DNA from: Mesorhizobium sp. M1D.F.Ca.ET.043.01.1.1
GTDB lineage: Bacteria; Pseudomonadota; Alphaproteobacteria; Rhizobiales; Rhizobiaceae
NCBI RefSeq assembly: GCF_003952385.1
Contig: NZ_CP034444.1
Location: 6,771,001 to 6,835,000 of the forward strand
Direction of reading: 5' to 3'
Length of the DNA stretch: 64,000 nt
A program made the position numbers and the translations under genes. A model generated the notes under the pieces. That model was not told where the DNA came from. It was given only the letters and a program-made list of their open reading frames with translations, and searched no databases. This document shows, piece after piece, positions 21,800 through 31,501 of the stretch. Each line of letters begins with the position of its first letter. Within the stretch, counting starts at the first letter, position 1.

Positions 21800-23257
21800 T
21801 CAGGCCTTCGCCGTCCGGGCGCCTGCGCCCAGCGCCACGGTGCGCAGCACGTAGTAGACGGCGCCCGCGATCGCCACGCCGAAGAACCAGCCATAGACGC
21901 CCCACCAGGACGGCAGCCAGTTGGTGAAGTTGGGCAGGATCGAGGAGAAGATCGCGCCGATGCCGGCGGCGATGAAGGCGTTGACGTGCCAGCCGCCCTG
22001 GAAGCGGAACTCGCCGTCCTCCCGGTAGAGCGCGTTGACGTCGACCTCGCCCTTACGGATCAGATAGTAGTCGACCATCATCACGCCGAAGATCGGCCCC
22101 ATCGTCGCGCCGATGATGTTGACGAAGGAGGCTGCGCTGCCTTCCCACGGCGCGAAGGGATAGAGCACAAGCGCAATCAACGCAGCGATATAGCCGCCCT
22201 TCTTGAAGTCGATCTGGCGCGGGAAGACGTTGGAGAAGTCGAAGGCCGGCGAGACGAAGTTCGCCACGACGTTGATGCCGAGGGTCGCCACCGCGAAGGT
22301 CAGCGCTGCGAGAGCCGCCAGGAACCAGCTGTCGAACTTTGCCGAGATCTGGTCGGGATGCAGCAGCACCTCGTGGTATACGTCGTAGGCGGCGATCGTG
22401 GTGACGCCGGCGACCAGCGAGAACAGGATCAGGTTGACGGGCAGGCCCCAGATGTTGCCCTTGCGCAGCGCCGCATTGTCCGGCGCGTAGCGGGCGAAAT
22501 CGCAGAAGTTGAGATAGAGAGCCGAGAAATAGGTCACCCAGATCGCCGCCACCGCGAACAGCGCGGTCCACGATCCCGGTTCTCCCGGCACGCCGGCATC
22601 CTTGGTCTTGTCGAGCAGCACGTCCATCGGGATGTCGCTGGTGAAGGCGAAGGTGCCCGACTTCACGCACAGATAGATCGCCAGGATCAGCATCATCACC
22701 CACACGGCGGGGCCGGCCCAATCCTGGAAGCGGCGCACCGTTTCCATGCCCTTCTGGATGATCAGGAGCTGCAGCGCCCAGATGACGACGAAGCAGATCA
22801 CCTCCAGCGTGGAATGGCCGAGCAGATGCGAGGTCTGGTTGAATTCATTGAACCACTGCAGCCGGGTCAGCAGCGCGACGATCGCGCCCGATGCGGCGGC
22901 TGTCTGCGCGCCGTACCAGAAGCAGGCGACGACGGCGCGCACCAGCGCCGGGATGTTGGCGCCCCAGATGCCGAAGGAGGCGCGCGCGAGCACGGGGTAG
23001 GGCACCCCGGTCTTCACGCCGGCATAGCCGACCAGGTTCATCAGCGCGTAGATGATCAGCGAGCCGATGCCGATGGCGATGATGAAGTTGACGAAGCCGC
23101 CGCAGAACAGGAACAGACTGGCGGCGAGATAGTAGCCCCAGAGACTGTGGACGTCGGAGGTCCAGACGTTGAAGATCGAAAACGGCCCCCAGTTCCTGAC
23201 CGTTGCCGGAGCCAGATCCTCGTTGTAGAGGCCGGGCGATGCGCCTTGTATGGTCAT
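21800..23257 (-). CDS. NCS1-family nucleobase/hydantoin/allantoin:cation symporter
   Basis: The 485-residue polytopic protein has about 12 membrane helices. The N-terminal NEDLAPATVRNWGPFSIFNVW is typical of the nucleobase:cation symporter-1 family (Mhp1, PucI, CodB relatives). It should import a purine, pyrimidine or hydantoin-type compound with Na+ or H+. The substrate cannot be read from the sequence, and no catabolic genes are next to it. AGGGG lies about 9 bases before the start. It is convergent with the DUF1697 remnant and divergent from the DUF982 gene. Confidence 0.9.
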   Translation of the reverse strand: MTIQGASPGLYNEDLAPATVRNWGPFSIFNVWTSDVHSLWGYYLAASLFLFCGGFVNFIIAIGIGSLIIYALMNLVGYAGVKTGVPYPVLARASFGIWGANIPALVRAVVACFWYGAQTAAASGAIVALLTRLQWFNEFNQTSHLLGHSTLEVICFVVIWALQLLIIQKGMETVRRFQDWAGPAVWVMMLILAIYLCVKSGTFAFTSDIPMDVLLDKTKDAGVPGEPGSWTALFAVAAIWVTYFSALYLNFCDFARYAPDNAALRKGNIWGLPVNLILFSLVAGVTTIAAYDVYHEVLLHPDQISAKFDSWFLAALAALTFAVATLGINVVANFVSPAFDFSNVFPRQIDFKKGGYIAALIALVLYPFAPWEGSAASFVNIIGATMGPIFGVMMVDYYLIRKGEVDVNALYREDGEFRFQGGWHVNAFIAAGIGAIFSSILPNFTNWLPSWWGVYGWFFGVAIAGAVYYVLRTVALGAGARTAKA

Positions 23258-23564
23258 TGCAAGTGTTCCCCTTTTTGCAAAACGCGCCCTGACGCGTTAA
23301 CTGTCGAGGTTAAGCCTGACGTCGGGGAACCGACAAGCAACCCATTTGCCGGCTTTGGCCTTAAAGTCATTCAATGAGAATCGCGCTTCTCGTTGCGCCA
23401 AAAGAGGAATCGCCTTTATTGAGTCGGCTGCCGAACAGCCCGCTGAGTCGCGTTCTATCCAGTTCCGAACTTTTTCGGCCGGCAACCAAATTTGTTTGGA
23501 ACCAAACCGCCGGACGTGCGTTTAATGCGGTTCGGCCGCGATGCGGTCGGCCGGGAGGATAATG
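23258..23564. other. Intergenic region between NCS1 transporter and DUF982 gene
   Basis: About 307 bases between divergent genes. It should hold both promoters. I see no convincing operator, riboswitch or small gene. Confidence 0.5.
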
Positions 23565-23867
23565 ATGGATCGCTTGCATTTCTTTACCCCAGTGCGGATT
23601 GCGCGTGGGCAGGGATACCCCTTGGAGGAAGTCGACAGCGTCTCCGAAGCAATGGTGTTCCTGCGGAAGTGGCCAACGGGAAGACGCGGCCCCGTTTATC
23701 AATGCGCCGTGAATTGCTGCTCGGCGGCTGTGGCTGGCAAGATGTCGGCCGAGGAGGCGAGGAAGGCCTTCGTCGGCTTTGCCCGCATCACCCGGATACT
23801 CGACGACGACATGGCGCTGCCTCTGGGCGGCGCGTCCATGGACAACGTCTACGCTCTGAGGCGATAG
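23565..23867 (+). CDS. DUF982 domain protein
   Basis: A small protein of about 100 residues matching the DUF982 family, common in multiple copies in rhizobia and of unknown function. Visible are the ILDDDMALPLG end segment and a GPVYQCAVNCC stretch with two adjacent cysteines. ATG 23565 is preferred because GGGAGG lies about 6 bases upstream; ATG 23562 is equally possible. A GC-rich hairpin follows directly. Confidence 0.75.
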   Translation: MDRLHFFTPVRIARGQGYPLEEVDSVSEAMVFLRKWPTGRRGPVYQCAVNCCSAAVAGKMSAEEARKAFVGFARITRILDDDMALPLGGASMDNVYALRR

Positions 23868-23874
23868 CACCGTC

Positions 23875-23911
23875 CCAATCCTCCGGCAGCCTCGGCTGCC
23901 GGCTGGATTGA
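23875..23911. terminator. GC-rich hairpin between DUF982 and the HlyD-type gene
   Basis: CAATCC...GGATTG arms enclose CGGCAGCC/GGCTGCCG with a 2-base loop. It lies between two convergent gene ends (23867 and 23954). There is no T-run, so its terminator role is inferred from position. Confidence 0.6.
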
Positions 23912-23953
23912 CGAGACGCCGGCCCGAGGCCGACGGTCGATGTTGTTTTGTCT

Positions 23954-25480
23954 TCAATTCTCCCTGAAGGAGCGTGTCAGCGAGGCCTCGACCGGGGCCA
24001 CCATGTAGTCGAGCAAAGTGTGCTCTCCGGTCAGGATCATGACTTCGGCCGGCATGCCGGGGGACACGCGGATATCATGCAGCTCCGCGAGATCGGCCGC
24101 GTCGACCTTGACCTTGGCAAGGAAATACGGCTCGCCGGTCCTCTCGTCCGTCAGCCGGTCGGCCGACACCGAGGTGAGCAGGCCATGAATCTGCGGCAAA
24201 TGCCTGCTCGGATAGGCCGTCAGCACCACGCGGGCCGGCATGTCCGGATGCACCACGTCGATGTCCGTAGGCCTGATGCGGGAATCGATCACCAGATTGG
24301 GCTCGTTGGGAACGATATCGAGAAGCGGCTGGCCGCTGGAGATCACGCCCGATTCCGTTGTTACCCGCAGGTTCATCACCGTTCCGGCGATCGGCGCGAC
24401 GATATCCGTTCTTGCCAGCACGTCCTGGCGTGAGGGCAATTGGCTGCGCAGTTCGGCGAGGTCCGTGCGCGCCTTGGCAAGGTCCTCGGCGGCGGTCTCG
24501 CTGTCCTGCTGGCGCAGGTTGAGCAACTGGAACTCGGTCTCACCGATCTGCTGATCGTTCTTTGCCACTTGCGCCCGGTTCGATGCCTGGTTGGCGCGGA
24601 TGTCGGCCTGCGAGCGCTGCAGCGCCAATATCCGCGGCAGGCGCTCCAGCCCTTTCTTGTACATCTCCTGCGCGGAGGCGATCTCCTGGTCGATCAGGCT
24701 GAGCTGCTCGGCCTCGGCCGCCATGACGTCCCTTGCCCCGGTGCTCTGCTCCTGGATCTGGGCGATGCGCTTGTTGAGGATCTGCGTGCGGCCCGCACGG
24801 GTAGCCAGGCGGCTGTCGAGCAGCGCCTGCTCCTCGACCACGACTTTTCGCGCCATGTCGCTGTCGATCGACGTCAGTTCCTTGGGAAAGGGGATCCGGT
24901 CCTGGCCGGCGAGCTCCGCGACCAGGCGCGCCTCGGTCGCCAGCAGTCGGATATAGCGTCCCTCCACCTCGTCGTAGCGCCCTTGCGCGTCGGTCGTCTT
25001 GAGGCTGATCAGCACCTGGCCGGCGCTGACCTTGTCGCCTTCCTTCACATGGATGATCCCGATGATGCCGCCCTCAAGATGCTGCACGGTCTTGCGATAG
25101 CCTTCCGGGCTGACCACGCCATTGGCGACGACCGCACTTGCCAGAAGCGCGACGCTCGCCCATGCGGCAATGCCGCCGACGAAGACGATAGCCGAAACGT
25201 AGCCCAGCATGCGCGCCGGCCTGGTCCGTTGATTGAGGTCGCGCTTGCTGGCTTCGAGGGCGGGCGAGCGCCGGCGAAACAGCCGCGAGATCAGCAACAG
25301 TACAAGCGCGCCGGCAGCCGCCATCATGGCGAGACGCGTCGGCTGGTTCAGCCCGTCGAACCAGGTCGATGCCGCGGCGGTCAGAACGCCGGCGGAAACG
25401 GCCAACCTGTCGCCCAGCTCGCGCAGGCTGTCCACCAGTCCGGCCAGCATCGTTGAGAAATCGCCAAATCGCTCGTTCAT
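23954..25480 (-). CDS. HlyD-family type I secretion membrane fusion protein
   Basis: This is the periplasmic adaptor linking the ABC exporter to an outer-membrane TolC-type channel. The 508-residue protein has an unusually long cytoplasmic N-terminus (about 95 residues, with a hydrophobic stretch near residue 55), a second membrane helix near residue 95-120, the barrel-lipoyl segment VQHLEGGIIGIIHVKEGDKV, a long coiled-coil hairpin (about 190-350), and the C-terminal HlyD motif region before LTRSFREN. It starts 3 bases after the ABC gene and is part of the secretion operon. No TolC gene is in the window. Confidence 0.93.
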   Translation of the reverse strand: MNERFGDFSTMLAGLVDSLRELGDRLAVSAGVLTAAASTWFDGLNQPTRLAMMAAAGALVLLLISRLFRRRSPALEASKRDLNQRTRPARMLGYVSAIVFVGGIAAWASVALLASAVVANGVVSPEGYRKTVQHLEGGIIGIIHVKEGDKVSAGQVLISLKTTDAQGRYDEVEGRYIRLLATEARLVAELAGQDRIPFPKELTSIDSDMARKVVVEEQALLDSRLATRAGRTQILNKRIAQIQEQSTGARDVMAAEAEQLSLIDQEIASAQEMYKKGLERLPRILALQRSQADIRANQASNRAQVAKNDQQIGETEFQLLNLRQQDSETAAEDLAKARTDLAELRSQLPSRQDVLARTDIVAPIAGTVMNLRVTTESGVISSGQPLLDIVPNEPNLVIDSRIRPTDIDVVHPDMPARVVLTAYPSRHLPQIHGLLTSVSADRLTDERTGEPYFLAKVKVDAADLAELHDIRVSPGMPAEVMILTGEHTLLDYMVAPVEASLTRSFREN

Positions 25481-25483
25481 GGC

Positions 25484-27226
25484 TCACTCCACCGCCTTCA
25501 GGTTCGCGGCCGCATTGGCGGCAATCTTGTCCCGTATTGCCGACGGCACCGGAATGCGCCTGGGCTGGCCTGCCAGCGCGCCGAGCACTTCGTCGCGCGG
25601 GCCGAACATCGCGACGGATCCATCGCGGAGGAAGACGACATGATCGGCCGTGCGCAGAAGGTTGGTCTGATGGCTGACGACAACGACCGTGCGGCCGCGC
25701 TCCTTCAACTGCTGAAGCACGTTGAACAGCGCCACCTCGCCTTCGCCGTCGAGGCCGGTGTTCGGCTCGTCGAGAACGACCAGCGGCGGGTCGCCGAACA
25801 GCGCCCGGGCCAGCGCGATGCGCTGGCGCTGGCCGCGCGAGATCCGGGCCCCATGCGGTCCGACCTCGGTCCGATATCCGTTCGGCAGCCGCAGGATCAT
25901 CTCGTGGATGCCCGCGAGCTGCGCCGCGGCGATGACGGCCTCGCTGTCGACATCGCGAAGGCGCGCGATGTTCTCGGCGATCGTTCCCGGGAACAATTCG
26001 ACCTGTTGCGGCAGGTAGCCGATATGCTGGCCGAGCTCGTCCGAGGGCCAGTTCCACACCTCCGCGCCATCCAGCCTGACATGGCCGAGCGAAGGCCGCA
26101 TCGTGCCGACGATGAGACGGCACAGCGTAGTCTTGCCGGAGCCGGACGAGCCGATCACACCGCAGGTCTGGCCGGGCTCGACACCGAAGCTTATCGCGTT
26201 CAGCAGGGCCTGTGAGTTTCCCGGCACGTAGTAGTGCAGGCCTTCGAGTTTCAGCCGGCCCTGCGGGCGCGGCAAGGTGACGCCGGCCTTCCGCGTCGCC
26301 TCGCTGTCGAAAAGGCTGATCAGGTTGCGGCGCGCGGTTCGCGCGCTGAGCAGGCTGCGCCAGGCGCCGATCGAGCGCTCGATTGGCGCCAGCGCACGAC
26401 TGAGCAGGATGGAAGCCGCGATCATCGACCCGCCCGTCAGTTCGCGGCGCAGGACGAAATAGGCGCCGAGCCCCAGCACGGCCACCTGGAGGGCGAGACG
26501 CAGCGAGCGCGACAGGCTGCCAATGACGGTGGTGCGATGGAAAATCCGGGACTGGAGATGCGTCAGCGACTGCTGGTTCTGCTCCCAGCGCAGCAGCGCC
26601 GGCTCGGACATGCCGAGCGAGCGCAGGGTTTCCGCGCCATCGATGAATTGACCCACGGCGGCCTGGCTGCGGCGCAGCCCCGCGGCCGCCTCCTGGCCCT
26701 TGCGGCGGGTGAGGAAGTCGTTGGCTAAAGCGCAGCAGAACAGGAGCACGGCGCCGGCGACGCCGAGCATGCCCAATGCCGGATGCAGGAACCACATGAA
26801 CGCCAAAAAGACGGGTGTCCATGGCGCGTCGAGAAAGGTCAGTATGCCGTCGCCGGCAATGAAGCTGCGCAGATCCCCAACGTCCTTCAGCCCCGCCTCG
26901 AGGTTGCTGCCGGCCAGCCGCGCCTCCATGGCGCGTTCGATCACGGGCACGCTGAGCTGGTCGTCCAGCCACTGGCTTATATGCCCGAGCATCATCCGGC
27001 GGGCGTGTTCCAGCAGGCCATAGACGGCGATGGCGCCGATGACGGCCAGAGTTAGCCACAGCAGCGTGTCCATCGAGCCGCTCGAAAGCACCCTGTCGTA
27101 GATCTGCAGCATGTAGACGGTGCTGGCGAGCAGGAGGATGTTGGTAAGCAGGCTGAAAAGGAGGAGGGCGGGCGCCTGACGGCGCGCCAGACGCATCACA
27201 TCCTGGAATTGCGGTCTTGGTTGCAT
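25484..27226 (-). CDS. Type I secretion ABC transporter (PrtD-like)
   Basis: This inner-membrane exporter ATPase powers type I secretion. The 580-residue protein fuses an N-terminal membrane domain (six helices, first at about residues 20-45) to an ATPase domain with Walker A GSSGSGKTT, signature ISRGQRQRIALARAL and Walker B PPLVVLDEPN. There is no N-terminal C39-peptidase-like domain, which places it in the PrtD group that handles substrates with an uncleaved C-terminal signal. It lies 110 bases downstream of the large surface protein gene, its likely substrate. Confidence 0.94.
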   Translation of the reverse strand: MQPRPQFQDVMRLARRQAPALLLFSLLTNILLLASTVYMLQIYDRVLSSGSMDTLLWLTLAVIGAIAVYGLLEHARRMMLGHISQWLDDQLSVPVIERAMEARLAGSNLEAGLKDVGDLRSFIAGDGILTFLDAPWTPVFLAFMWFLHPALGMLGVAGAVLLFCCALANDFLTRRKGQEAAAGLRRSQAAVGQFIDGAETLRSLGMSEPALLRWEQNQQSLTHLQSRIFHRTTVIGSLSRSLRLALQVAVLGLGAYFVLRRELTGGSMIAASILLSRALAPIERSIGAWRSLLSARTARRNLISLFDSEATRKAGVTLPRPQGRLKLEGLHYYVPGNSQALLNAISFGVEPGQTCGVIGSSGSGKTTLCRLIVGTMRPSLGHVRLDGAEVWNWPSDELGQHIGYLPQQVELFPGTIAENIARLRDVDSEAVIAAAQLAGIHEMILRLPNGYRTEVGPHGARISRGQRQRIALARALFGDPPLVVLDEPNTGLDGEGEVALFNVLQQLKERGRTVVVVSHQTNLLRTADHVVFLRDGSVAMFGPRDEVLGALAGQPRRIPVPSAIRDKIAANAAANLKAVE

Positions 27227-27301
27227 CGCGGAACCCCCCCGTTTCGAAGCTTTTGCGAGTGACCGGCCGGGCGCTCGACCGCGCCTGGCCGGAGACGGTA
27301 C

Positions 27302-27323
27302 GGGGGCAGCCTTAGCTGCCCCC
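27302..27323. promoter_or_regulatory. Strong hairpin between secreted protein and exporter genes
   Basis: GGGGGCAGC and GCTGCCCCC pair perfectly around a 4-base loop, 14 bases after the stop of the surface protein gene on the minus strand. It is not followed by T-residues. Such hairpins between a highly expressed type I substrate and its exporter often lower downstream expression or protect the 3' end of the message. Confidence 0.65.
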
Positions 27324-27336
27324 CGCTGGTCGAGTG

Positions 27337-30300
27337 TCAGGCGATGTCGACGAAGATGTGCTGGACGGTGGTCATATCGCCGTCCGCGTCCGCCACCTGG
27401 ACGCCAAAGTCGAGATGCGCGTCCGGTGTCGAAGTCTGCGTCGTGGTGAAGCCGATATCCGTGATCTTCAGCACGTCATTGTCGACGGCGTCGAAGCTGA
27501 CCAGCCCGCCGGTTGCATTGCTGCCGCCGCCGGCGCCAGTCGCCCCGTTCAGGGCGATCGCCGCGTGGAGAGGGTCTTGGCCAGTGATGCCGTTGCCCGA
27601 CTGCATGATCTGGACACCCTGCAGCACGTAGTCTTCGCCGGCCGCGTTGTAATCGTTCCGCTCGATGATCAGGAGGCCGTCATTGTTGTCGAGCGTGAAC
27701 TCGCTGCTGTACGGGGCCGGCACTTGGCCTGTCTTGAAGATGTCGGCGTTCTCCGCGTAGATAGCCCGCGTGATCGAGGTATCGTCCGCGGTGCCGACGA
27801 TGTTGTCGGCACCATCGTTGACCAGGTTGAGGATGAGCATCAGATCCTCGCTGTTGCCGATGCCGTCGAATTTGATGGCCATGTCGCCGGCGCCCGCCGT
27901 CGGGGCGATTGCCTCGGTCGCAATACCGACATCGCTACTGAAGAACCGCAACGTCAGCAGTTCACCTTTCTGGATCGTGTCGCCAGCGACACCGTTGGTG
28001 CTCTGTGTCGCAGATACCCAGGTTTCGTTGGCGTTGCTCACCATCTGGTGGAGATCGGGAGTGAAGGTGGAGTCGAAGGGGTTGGATTTCCCCTGGCCAT
28101 TGTCCGTCAACCCAAACGGGTTGGTTTTGTTGACCAAGTTACCCGTGAACTGCACGAAAAAGCCGTCGTGAGCTTGGGTGTTGGGATCATCCGCCAGCAA
28201 TGTTTCCAACACGATCTTGGGGTGGCCCGTGTTGCTGGTGGGCTGCTTGGACACGAGCTCGGCGGTGTGGAGAACGTCGAAGCTGAAGCCTTCGAGCGTG
28301 TTGGTCAGGGTGATGGTGTAGCTGTCGTTGTCCTTGTCGAAGACGAGGGTGCCTGCTGCCGTGCCCGGCTGATTGCCAGCCGTGTTCGGGTCGCTGTCGT
28401 ACGAGATTTGCCAGTTGAATGTTGCCTCGGTCGCGCTTTCCGACTGGAGCGTGGCGGACGAGCTAATGAACGAGGTCGTGCCTGGTGCCGGCACAAGGCC
28501 GGTGAGGTTACCCCCAAGGCTGATCTGGATGCCGGGCGTCACGGTGTCCTGGTCGACAAAGTCCGAATGCGTGGCATCGTAGAACGTGGCCAGGCGAGCA
28601 TCGGCGCCGACGTCGTAGCCGAAGGCTCCGCTGGCCTCCGCGCCAGTCGTGTTGGCCAGAGTCTCGTGAGTACCATCGCTACCACCACCTGATGCATCAC
28701 CGTCGAACGGCACCGTGATCGTGGGGCCGTCGTCCTCGAAGGTGAAGGCGGTGCCGATATTGGCGGTTGCGTCGGCGGTGTCGCCGTCACCGTCGGTGAT
28801 GGTCGCCTTCAACGTCACCAGGTCGGCAGCGGCAAGTGTCGCCGCCGAAGTGCCGCTTTCCACCGGATCGAGCGGATCGTCATGGATGATCGCGCGGTCC
28901 TGGGTCAGTGTCACCTCGCCGGTGTTCGCATCGACGCTGATCACGAAGGCAACAGTGCTCGTGTCGTTCTCAAGATAGCCTTCGACCTGGCCATTAACGA
29001 GGCGCAGCAGAATGTTGTCGCCGCTGAGCGTGTCGTCGAGACCGCTGTCGACAGTGGCGCCGCTTTTGACGCCTAACTCATAGGTGATGGCGTCGCCGTC
29101 GGTACCGGGATCGGTGGTGAAGACGGATGCGAAGCTTGTCGATGTGGTATCGGAAAGATCCGAATCGTCGGTGGTCAGCGTCGGAACGGTGCCGTCCGCC
29201 GTGATGCTCGGCCCATCGTCCCTGATCTGCACCTTGTCGCCGATGGCGATGCTGGTCTCGTCGCTGTCGCCGTCGCCATCGTCGGCGGTGACCACGGCCA
29301 GCAGCACGCCGTCGTTCATCGTCTGCACGTCGTCGGGATCACCGGTGTCGCCGTGCGCAATAGCGATGTATTGGGCGATGCTGAGGATGCCGTTGTCGTC
29401 GATCGAGACGGCAATAGCCACCGCGTCGTTTGAGTCGACGCTGTTATCGTCATTGGCATCGACGCGGCCGACGACGAGGCCGCCCTCGAGATTGAGCAGG
29501 ATGTTATGGCCGTCGAGCGAATCGAAACCGGAATCGGCATTCGCCGCGCTGACGTCGAGCGACAGCGTCTCCGTGCCTCCGTCGGCGCCGAGGCTTGAGT
29601 TGGGTGTGACCACGGCGGAGGCGCTGGCTGCCCAGCCGATGGCCGTACCAAGCCCCGAGAAGGCGCCGGGCAAGGAGGCGAGGGGCTGGTCGTCCGAACT
29701 GGCGTCGACGCCGGCCGTTTCGTCATGCAGCACCTTGGCGTCTTCTTCGGTCAAACCCGCCGTCGGCCCGTCGTCATCGAAGTTGATGAACGAGCCCACC
29801 TCCTCGGTGTGGGCGTTGGTGGTCGTCGCCTTGAAATGGAACTCGGTGATGTCGCACCCCTCGTTCGCATCGACACCCGCGACCGTCATCCGATCCATCG
29901 GGGTGGCGGTGGTGATATCGACAGTCGTGACGTTGTCCAGGCCGGTGATGGTGACGGCGTTGCCTGTGCCCTCGAGCCCAGACACGTGGATGGTGCCGCT
30001 TCCCGTGACATAGTCGCCATTTAAGGTGATCGTGCCGACATACCCCGACGTGCCCGCCAACTTGATGCTGGTGATGTCAACGGGGTTGGTCGTGGTGCCA
30101 TCAAAGAAATCCGAGCCTTGCTGGTTGGCCGTATTGTTGTAGGCCGTGATTGTGATATCCACCCGCTTAGCCGGCTGGGAAGGCGTGATCTGGTTGATCG
30201 TGAAGCCGGCCTCCGTGATCGTCTCGATATGGCTGTCATACTGGATTTGTGAAGCGGAGCCTGCGTTCAGGTCGCCGCCGGTCACAAAATCGACCTGCAG

Positions 30301-31002
30301 CGTTTCGCCCGGATTGATGCTCTGATTGTTGATGCCGAAGCCCTGTGTACTGACGTTGGCAGTGCCGCCGTTCAGACCAATCACCAGAAGCTGCTTGGAA
30401 GCGTCATCGGGCGAATTGATCAGATAGAAATCATGATTGCCGGGAGCGGCGTTCGCGCCCGAGAAACCGATCTGAGCGGTTCCCGTGATCGATGCGAACA
30501 CGTGGTCGGTCAGATCGATGCGGTCGTCCGGATCGCCCGTGTCCGGATTCAGCAACGCCACATACTGAACCAGGTAGAGGTCCGCATTGGTGTTGCTGGT
30601 GGGATCGAGCCCAAACGAGAAGGCGAGATCGCCGCCCTCATCGGGCTCGGCGGTCGGGTCGGAGGTGCCAATGACGCCGATCACGACATCTGGATTGGTC
30701 GAGTCCTGGAACAGCCAGACATAATTGCCATCGACCGTCTGGATGTCGGTGAGTACGCCGTCGGTGGTGGAAAACGCCGTTCCCGACAAGTCCTGGGTGA
30801 GGACGACTGAGGTGATGGTTTCTCCGGGGTCCCCCGAAGCCACCACGAAGTCGGCCTGGTAGGCGGTTTCCAGTGGAGTGCCGAGGCCCAGGAGATGTAA
30901 CAATGTGAGGTTGGTATTGCCGGTCGGGTCAATATCACTGGGCTGCTGGAGACCGGTGGTTTCGTCGATGATGATGTCTTGGGCTGTGATGTCGAGTGCC
31001 AT
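27337..31002 (-). CDS. Large type I secreted surface protein with T1SS-143/DUF5801-type repeats
   Basis: The 1221-residue acidic protein has no signal peptide and begins MALDITAQDIIIDETTGLQQ. At least three related units of about 200-240 residues are visible, each containing a DxDDxxxLxD-like stretch and closing with an acidic DDGP segment (FDDDGPTAG, IRDDGPSIT, FEDDGPTIT). The middle ones contain SGDNILLRL/DGHNILLNL, as in T1SS-143 repeats. The C-terminal 350 residues are non-repetitive, ending in a hydrophobic-acidic tail (QHIFVDIA), as expected for an uncleaved type I signal. I see no GGxGxD RTX nonapeptides. GGAGA lies 8 bases before the start. A role in adhesion or biofilm is inferred. 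Confidence 0.88.
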   Translation of the reverse strand: MALDITAQDIIIDETTGLQQPSDIDPTGNTNLTLLHLLGLGTPLETAYQADFVVASGDPGETITSVVLTQDLSGTAFSTTDGVLTDIQTVDGNYVWLFQDSTNPDVVIGVIGTSDPTAEPDEGGDLAFSFGLDPTSNTNADLYLVQYVALLNPDTGDPDDRIDLTDHVFASITGTAQIGFSGANAAPGNHDFYLINSPDDASKQLLVIGLNGGTANVSTQGFGINNQSINPGETLQVDFVTGGDLNAGSASQIQYDSHIETITEAGFTINQITPSQPAKRVDITITAYNNTANQQGSDFFDGTTTNPVDITSIKLAGTSGYVGTITLNGDYVTGSGTIHVSGLEGTGNAVTITGLDNVTTVDITTATPMDRMTVAGVDANEGCDITEFHFKATTTNAHTEEVGSFINFDDDGPTAGLTEEDAKVLHDETAGVDASSDDQPLASLPGAFSGLGTAIGWAASASAVVTPNSSLGADGGTETLSLDVSAANADSGFDSLDGHNILLNLEGGLVVGRVDANDDNSVDSNDAVAIAVSIDDNGILSIAQYIAIAHGDTGDPDDVQTMNDGVLLAVVTADDGDGDSDETSIAIGDKVQIRDDGPSITADGTVPTLTTDDSDLSDTTSTSFASVFTTDPGTDGDAITYELGVKSGATVDSGLDDTLSGDNILLRLVNGQVEGYLENDTSTVAFVISVDANTGEVTLTQDRAIIHDDPLDPVESGTSAATLAAADLVTLKATITDGDGDTADATANIGTAFTFEDDGPTITVPFDGDASGGGSDGTHETLANTTGAEASGAFGYDVGADARLATFYDATHSDFVDQDTVTPGIQISLGGNLTGLVPAPGTTSFISSSATLQSESATEATFNWQISYDSDPNTAGNQPGTAAGTLVFDKDNDSYTITLTNTLEGFSFDVLHTAELVSKQPTSNTGHPKIVLETLLADDPNTQAHDGFFVQFTGNLVNKTNPFGLTDNGQGKSNPFDSTFTPDLHQMVSNANETWVSATQSTNGVAGDTIQKGELLTLRFFSSDVGIATEAIAPTAGAGDMAIKFDGIGNSEDLMLILNLVNDGADNIVGTADDTSITRAIYAENADIFKTGQVPAPYSSEFTLDNNDGLLIIERNDYNAAGEDYVLQGVQIMQSGNGITGQDPLHAAIALNGATGAGGGSNATGGLVSFDAVDNDVLKITDIGFTTTQTSTPDAHLDFGVQVADADGDMTTVQHIFVDIA

Positions 31003-31501
31003 TGCAAATTCTCCCTGGTTTCAATGCGACAGGCGCGGTATCAGCCCCAACGCTGGCGACCGGTCGCATGGGCGCGCATCCGCTGGCTGAGGCCAGCGCT
31101 GCGCGTCATCGTTAAAAGGAAACTGGAGTTTGTTTGACGCTCGGGGTAGAGGGTGTTGAGGGGGCCGCCGCGCCCCCGCTCCATGCCCCGTCAGGCAATT
31201 CTGGGCGGATGCGTCCTACGCGCATCGGTGACCCACCAACGGCGGGCACCAAGGATCAACAATGAGGGCATACTCAACCCCGCCCCTCTTCAACAGGCAT
31301 TGACTGCCTGTACGCCTCCCGCTCAGAACTTGAGCACGAAAAGTTTACTCTTATTTGTGGAAAGTTAAAATCGGACCGTTGCTTTTTTACAAAAAGTGTG
31401 ACGCCAAAAATAGTCCAATCGATCTTGGGACCTTTGTCCCTGTTCATTCGAACTATATGAAACTAAAAGAAAATTTCGCGACCCGCATCTACCAAATATG
31501 G
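31003..31501. other. Intergenic region with an AT-rich patch
   Basis: About 500 bases between the divergent surface-protein and dusA genes. The part from about 31330 to 31470 is clearly richer in A/T than its surroundings and includes runs such as CTTTTTTACAAAAAG. It probably contains the promoters. Reading frames running through it lack codon bias and family similarity. Confidence 0.55.

Noticed and set aside
31355..31501. Upstream extension of dusA
   Set aside because: The stretch is AT-rich and its translation does not resemble any DusA N-terminus.
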